7,300 bases of DNA from CBDUUP01 sp965370435 (GTDB lineage Bacteria > Chloroflexota > Anaerolineae > Anaerolineales > UBA11579). The stretch spans positions 1 through 7,300 of the forward strand of contig CBDUUP010000234.1 in NCBI GenBank assembly GCA_965370435.1. The letters run 5' to 3'. A program made the position numbers and the translations under genes. The notes below the pieces were generated by a model. That model worked only from the letters and a program-made list of their open reading frames with translations. It searched no databases and was not told the DNA's origin. Positions 5,124-7,300 of this stretch are shown piece by piece (positions within the stretch are counted from its first letter, which is position 1; each line of letters opens with the position of its first letter).

Positions 5124-6380
5124 TCATGCCTCCTGGTAGCGGCTGGCGACGAGGACGGCGTTGCTGCCGCCGAAGGCGAAAGAGTTGCTGGCGGCGTGTT
5201 CGATCTGGCAGGCGCGTTGGCCTTCGGTGACGTAATCGAGGTCGCATTCAGGGTCGGGGACCAGGCGGTTGATGGTGGGAGGGACGACCTGATGGCGCAG
5301 GGAAAGGGCCACGCTGACGAATTCCATCGCGCCGCTGGCCCCGATGGGGTGGCCGATGGCGCCTTTGATGCCGACCACGGGGATCTCGTAGGCGTGGTCG
5401 CCCAGGGCTTCCTTGATGACGGCGGTCTCGGTGGAGTCGTTCCAGGCGGTGGCGGTGGCGTGGGCGTTGATGTAGTCAATCTGCCCTGGCTGGAGTCCCG
5501 CGGTGGAGATAGCTTGCCGCAAAGCTTCAACCTGGCCTTCCGTGGAGGGTTGGGTGAGGTGGTAGCCGTCGCTGGTGGCGGCGTAGCCGGTGACCTCGGC
5601 GTAGATCTGGGCGCCCCGCCGCAGGGCTGATTCTTCAGATTCGACCACCAGGATACCGGCCCCATCCCCCAGGATCAATCCGTCACGGTCTTTGCTGAAG
5701 GGGCGGACGGCGCTGGAAGGGGGATCGTTAAACTTGGAGAGGACTCGCATGACCTCCCAGGCCCGGATGACGGCGGGGGAGAGGGCGGCGTCCGCGCCGC
5801 CGGTGAGGGCTATGTCCATAGTTCCGTTGCGTATTTGAAGAAAGGCGTAGCCAATGGCATGGGCAGATGAGGCGCAGGCGGCGTCGGTGGTCAGCAAGGG
5901 GCCATGAAACCCATAGCGGATGGAGAGATTGGATGCGGGAGCGTTGTTCATCACCAGGGGGATGATGAAGGGGCTGCCGGTGTTGGTTTCAAAGAGTTTT
6001 CTGAAGTGGGGTTCGACGGCGGTGTAGCCGTTGATTGAACTGCCCAGTATTACGCCGAAACGCCGGGGGTCGTAGTCGGGTTCCTCCGGGTTGAGGCCCG
6101 CGTCTTGAAGGGCTTCTTGGGCGGCGATCATCGCCATCTGGGAAGAGTGGCTGAGCCTTCTTAGCTCTTTGCGGGAGAAATGATCCTCGGAGTTGAACCC
6201 GGTCACTTGGGCGCCGATTTTGATATTGGTGTTGGATAGATCCATCCCTTCTACTATCCGCACGCCAGTTTTCCCGGCGAGCAGACCATTCCAGAATTGG
6301 TCAATGGAACAACCCAACGGGCTGGCTATTCCCAAACCGGTGATAACCACCCGGCGTGGATTTTCTTGACTAGCATTCAT
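5124..6380 (-). CDS. FabF-type beta-ketoacyl-ACP synthase
   Basis: A 418-aa condensing enzyme from the ATG at 6380. It would join malonyl-ACP to an acyl chain with loss of CO2, in fatty-acid or related chain building in the cytoplasm. The thiolase fold opens with RRVVITGLGIASPLG. The Cys-His-His triad is complete: C169 in DAACASS, H307 in NAHATAT and H344 in GHPIGASG, with K339 in IKGAIGH and the closing NSFAFGGSNAVLV. The length is typical of FabF/KASII. The active-site sequence DAACASS departs from the usual DTACATS/DAACSSS forms, and the PxxD after NAHATAT is replaced by AWND, so chain specificity may be unusual. An ATG five codons upstream (6395) overlaps the GGAGG that serves the preferred start. 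No acyl carrier protein, reductase or dehydratase is adjacent, so it is a solitary ketosynthase. The patatin gene lies 78 nt downstream and the two may be cotranscribed. A housekeeping fabF or a specialised paralogue are both possible. Confidence 0.9.
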   Translation of the reverse strand: MNASQENPRRVVITGLGIASPLGCSIDQFWNGLLAGKTGVRIVEGMDLSNTNIKIGAQVTGFNSEDHFSRKELRRLSHSSQMAMIAAQEALQDAGLNPEEPDYDPRRFGVILGSSINGYTAVEPHFRKLFETNTGSPFIIPLVMNNAPASNLSIRYGFHGPLLTTDAACASSAHAIGYAFLQIRNGTMDIALTGGADAALSPAVIRAWEVMRVLSKFNDPPSSAVRPFSKDRDGLILGDGAGILVVESEESALRRGAQIYAEVTGYAATSDGYHLTQPSTEGQVEALRQAISTAGLQPGQIDYINAHATATAWNDSTETAVIKEALGDHAYEIPVVGIKGAIGHPIGASGAMEFVSVALSLRHQVVPPTINRLVPDPECDLDYVTEGQRACQIEHAASNSFAFGGSNAVLVASRYQEA

Positions 6381-6388
6381 TCGATAGG

Positions 6389-6393
6389 CCTCC
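6389..6393 (-). promoter_or_regulatory. ribosome binding site that selects the ketosynthase start
   Basis: GGAGG on the minus strand lies 8 nt before the ATG at 6380. It overlaps the upstream ATG at 6395, which has no ribosome site of its own, so translation should start at 6380. Confidence 0.7.
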
Positions 6394-6406
6394 ATTTAGT
6401 TGCCCT

Positions 6407-6412
6407 ATTATA
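6407..6412 (-). promoter_or_regulatory. candidate -10 box of the ketosynthase gene
   Basis: A perfect TATAAT on the minus strand lies 26 nt upstream of the ATG at 6380. No good -35 box is found at 16-18 nt. It fits a transcription start near 6400 for the ketosynthase-patatin-superoxide reductase unit. Confidence 0.4.
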
Positions 6413-6566
6413 CCCATGAGTCGCTCTCTTGCGTTTACCAATCTGAGGAATGGTATTGTGGGTGATTGGTCTTTAATTGGAACTTTACTGTATTTTCTGT
6501 GATGGTGTAGAATATTTCCCTGGCTACGAGTTATGTCAATCATGATATGACAGGTTGATGTCCGCC

Positions 6567-6581
6567 AACCTTGCGAAGGTT
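6567..6581. repeat. short perfect hairpin AACCTT-GCG-AAGGTT
   Basis: A six-base stem with a 3-nt loop, flanked by GCC on the left and, after four extra bases, GGC on the right, so a longer bulged stem can form. It resembles small palindromic intergenic repeats. It could mark the end of the FHA transcript, which is read from the right. Confidence 0.6.
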
Positions 6582-6730
6582 GTTTGGCAAGAGCGCTTGT
6601 TTTGCTTTCGAGGACCGTTTTTTTTAGCAGGTATGAAGCTTGAGGAACCTTCGCTAGGGCTTAGCGCATTTTTGCGATTGAGCCTTGACAGATTACGCCG
6701 CTCCGCTAGGGTCTTTTCGGGAGAAGTAAA

Positions 6731-7162
6731 TTATTCGTCTGAGGGGAGCTTTGGAAGGGGGAGGTCGGTTTTGGAATCGGTGTGTCTGGGGCGAGGGGGA
6801 GGAGGCTGGTAGTAGACGAAGTTTGGTTCAAGGGAGGCGGGGTCATCTCCGAAGGAGAGGGAGAAGCCGCCCAGGGATATTTGGTCGCCTGACTCAAGGA
6901 TTTTCTGGTCTATGCGCCGCCCGTTCACTTCTGTGCCTCCGGTGGATTTCAGGTCAATGAGAAGGTAGCGGTCGCTGACGGGCATCAGCCGGGCGTGGAG
7001 GCGGGAGACTCGCAAGTCTTCCAGGGCCAGGTGGTTGGTTTTACTGCGGCCTATGCTGATCTCTTTTTGAGGAAGAGGGAAGACCTGGCCGTTATGGAGG
7101 AGCAGGAAGGCTTTGAAGGTGGCCGAGTCGGGGAGGCTGCCGGATTTATTCTGGAGGGTCAT
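6731..7162 (-). CDS. small FHA domain protein
   Basis: A 143-aa protein. Residues about 15-106 form a forkhead-associated domain, which binds phosphothreonine peptides. The signature residues are present: G38-R39 in ISIGRS, S53 and H56 in RVSRLHARL, and N80-G81 in GGTEVNGRRI. Strand patterns to ISLGGFSLSF complete the fold. The usual STNGT turn reads STGGT, which is common and does not remove the phosphopeptide contacts. The C-terminal tail (about 107-143) is proline-rich and probably disordered. No enzymatic domain, signal peptide or membrane helix is attached, so it likely acts as an adaptor for a Ser/Thr kinase target. The ATG at 7162 lies 18 nt behind the previous gene. No Shine-Dalgarno is visible, so translation may be coupled to that gene or be leaderless-like. 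Its kinase partner is presumably beyond the window. Confidence 0.9.
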   Translation of the reverse strand: MTLQNKSGSLPDSATFKAFLLLHNGQVFPLPQKEISIGRSKTNHLALEDLRVSRLHARLMPVSDRYLLIDLKSTGGTEVNGRRIDQKILESGDQISLGGFSLSFGDDPASLEPNFVYYQPPPPRPRHTDSKTDLPLPKLPSDE

Positions 7163-7180
7163 GGTTTTTGGGGGAGGCGT

Positions 7181-7300
7181 TCAAGCTTTGGGGTTGTTGT
7201 CCGATTGGGGATTCTCGGAGGGGTCTTGGTCGGGGGGGTGAAGCTGGGTGGTGGGGAAGGAGGTGTGTTCCCGCTGGCGGGGGAGGGTGTATTCGGCGGT
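7181..7300 (-). CDS. C-terminal fragment of an unidentified protein
   Basis: An open frame enters from the right edge and gives 39 residues before a TGA at 7181-7183. The peptide is polar and rich in Pro, Gln, Asp, Asn and Thr (for example TTQLHPPDQDPSENPQ), as in a disordered tail. It carries no recognisable motif. The reading frame, strand and 18-nt spacing to the FHA gene support a real upstream gene of the same operon. By analogy with similar loci it could be another FHA protein or a signalling protein, but nothing seen here decides it. Confidence 0.6.
   Translation of the reverse strand, partial: TAEYTLPRQREHTSFPTTQLHPPDQDPSENPQSDNNPKA

Larger units (their letters stand above)
6396..6730. 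other. 335-bp gene-free region between ketosynthase and FHA genes
   Basis: No credible gene is present on either strand. It holds the candidate -10 box near the ketosynthase, an inverted TGTCA-N9-TGACA motif at 6534-6552, the perfect stem AACCTT-GCG-AAGGTT at 6567-6581, and a further AACCTTCGC at 6646-6654 that is the reverse complement of one arm. The stretch 6652-6666 reads CGCTA-GGGCT-TAGCG, another small stem. It looks like regulatory DNA mixed with degraded dispersed repeats. Confidence 0.6.

Noticed and set aside
4994..5665. Pro/Thr-rich minus-strand frame overlapping ketosynthase and patatin
   Set aside because: It is out of frame with both genes and has the low-complexity composition typical of shadow frames in GC-rich DNA.
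6555..6812. 85-aa plus-strand frame in the gene-free region
   Set aside because: It begins in repeat-like DNA without a ribosome site and runs antisense into the FHA gene.

Overview
The window most likely comes from a Chloroflexota bacterium, probably of the Anaerolineae type. This is inferred from three things. One is a TIR protein with a Thr/Pro linker and an NBR1-type Ig-like ectodomain, an arrangement common in that phylum. The second is the many GC-rich intergenic repeats carrying motifs such as GGGCGACC-N5-GGTCGCCC and ACCAAGGCACCAAGACACGAAG. The third is the gene mix. No rRNA, tRNA, CRISPR array or transposase gene was seen.

Layout from left to right. Positions 1-242 form a leader with no convincing gene. 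Positions 255-1400 (+) encode a six-helix membrane protein with an intact HD-GYP domain, probably a cyclic-di-GMP phosphodiesterase. Everything else runs on the minus strand and converges on it. Read in transcription order from the right edge, these are: the C-terminal end of an unidentified protein (7181-7300); a small FHA protein (6731-7162); a 350-bp gene-free stretch with a candidate promoter; a stand-alone FabF-type ketosynthase (5124-6380); a patatin-like phospholipase (3873-5045); a class II superoxide reductase only 15 nt behind it (3465-3857); a hairpin-bearing spacer with a good sigma-70 promoter; a TIR-TM-Ig membrane protein (2315-3304); and a small cupin (1911-2285).

Between the convergent cupin and HD-GYP genes lies a 510-bp repeat block. 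The last 71 bp of the cupin gene, including its stop codon, occur three times in tandem, separated by two copies of a 182/190-bp GC-rich intergenic element. The outermost copy abuts the HD-GYP gene so that the two stop codons overlap in TTAG. This fossilises an earlier arrangement in which the cupin frame ended exactly at the HD-GYP stop.

How the genes may work together (inference): ketosynthase, patatin and superoxide reductase form a compact lipid and oxidative-stress group. The TIR receptor-like protein and cupin form a second unit with its own promoter. A TIR enzyme next to a patatin phospholipase recalls effectors of bacterial anti-phage systems, but no nucleotide cyclase, sensor or other hallmark defence gene is visible here, so a defence role remains a hypothesis.
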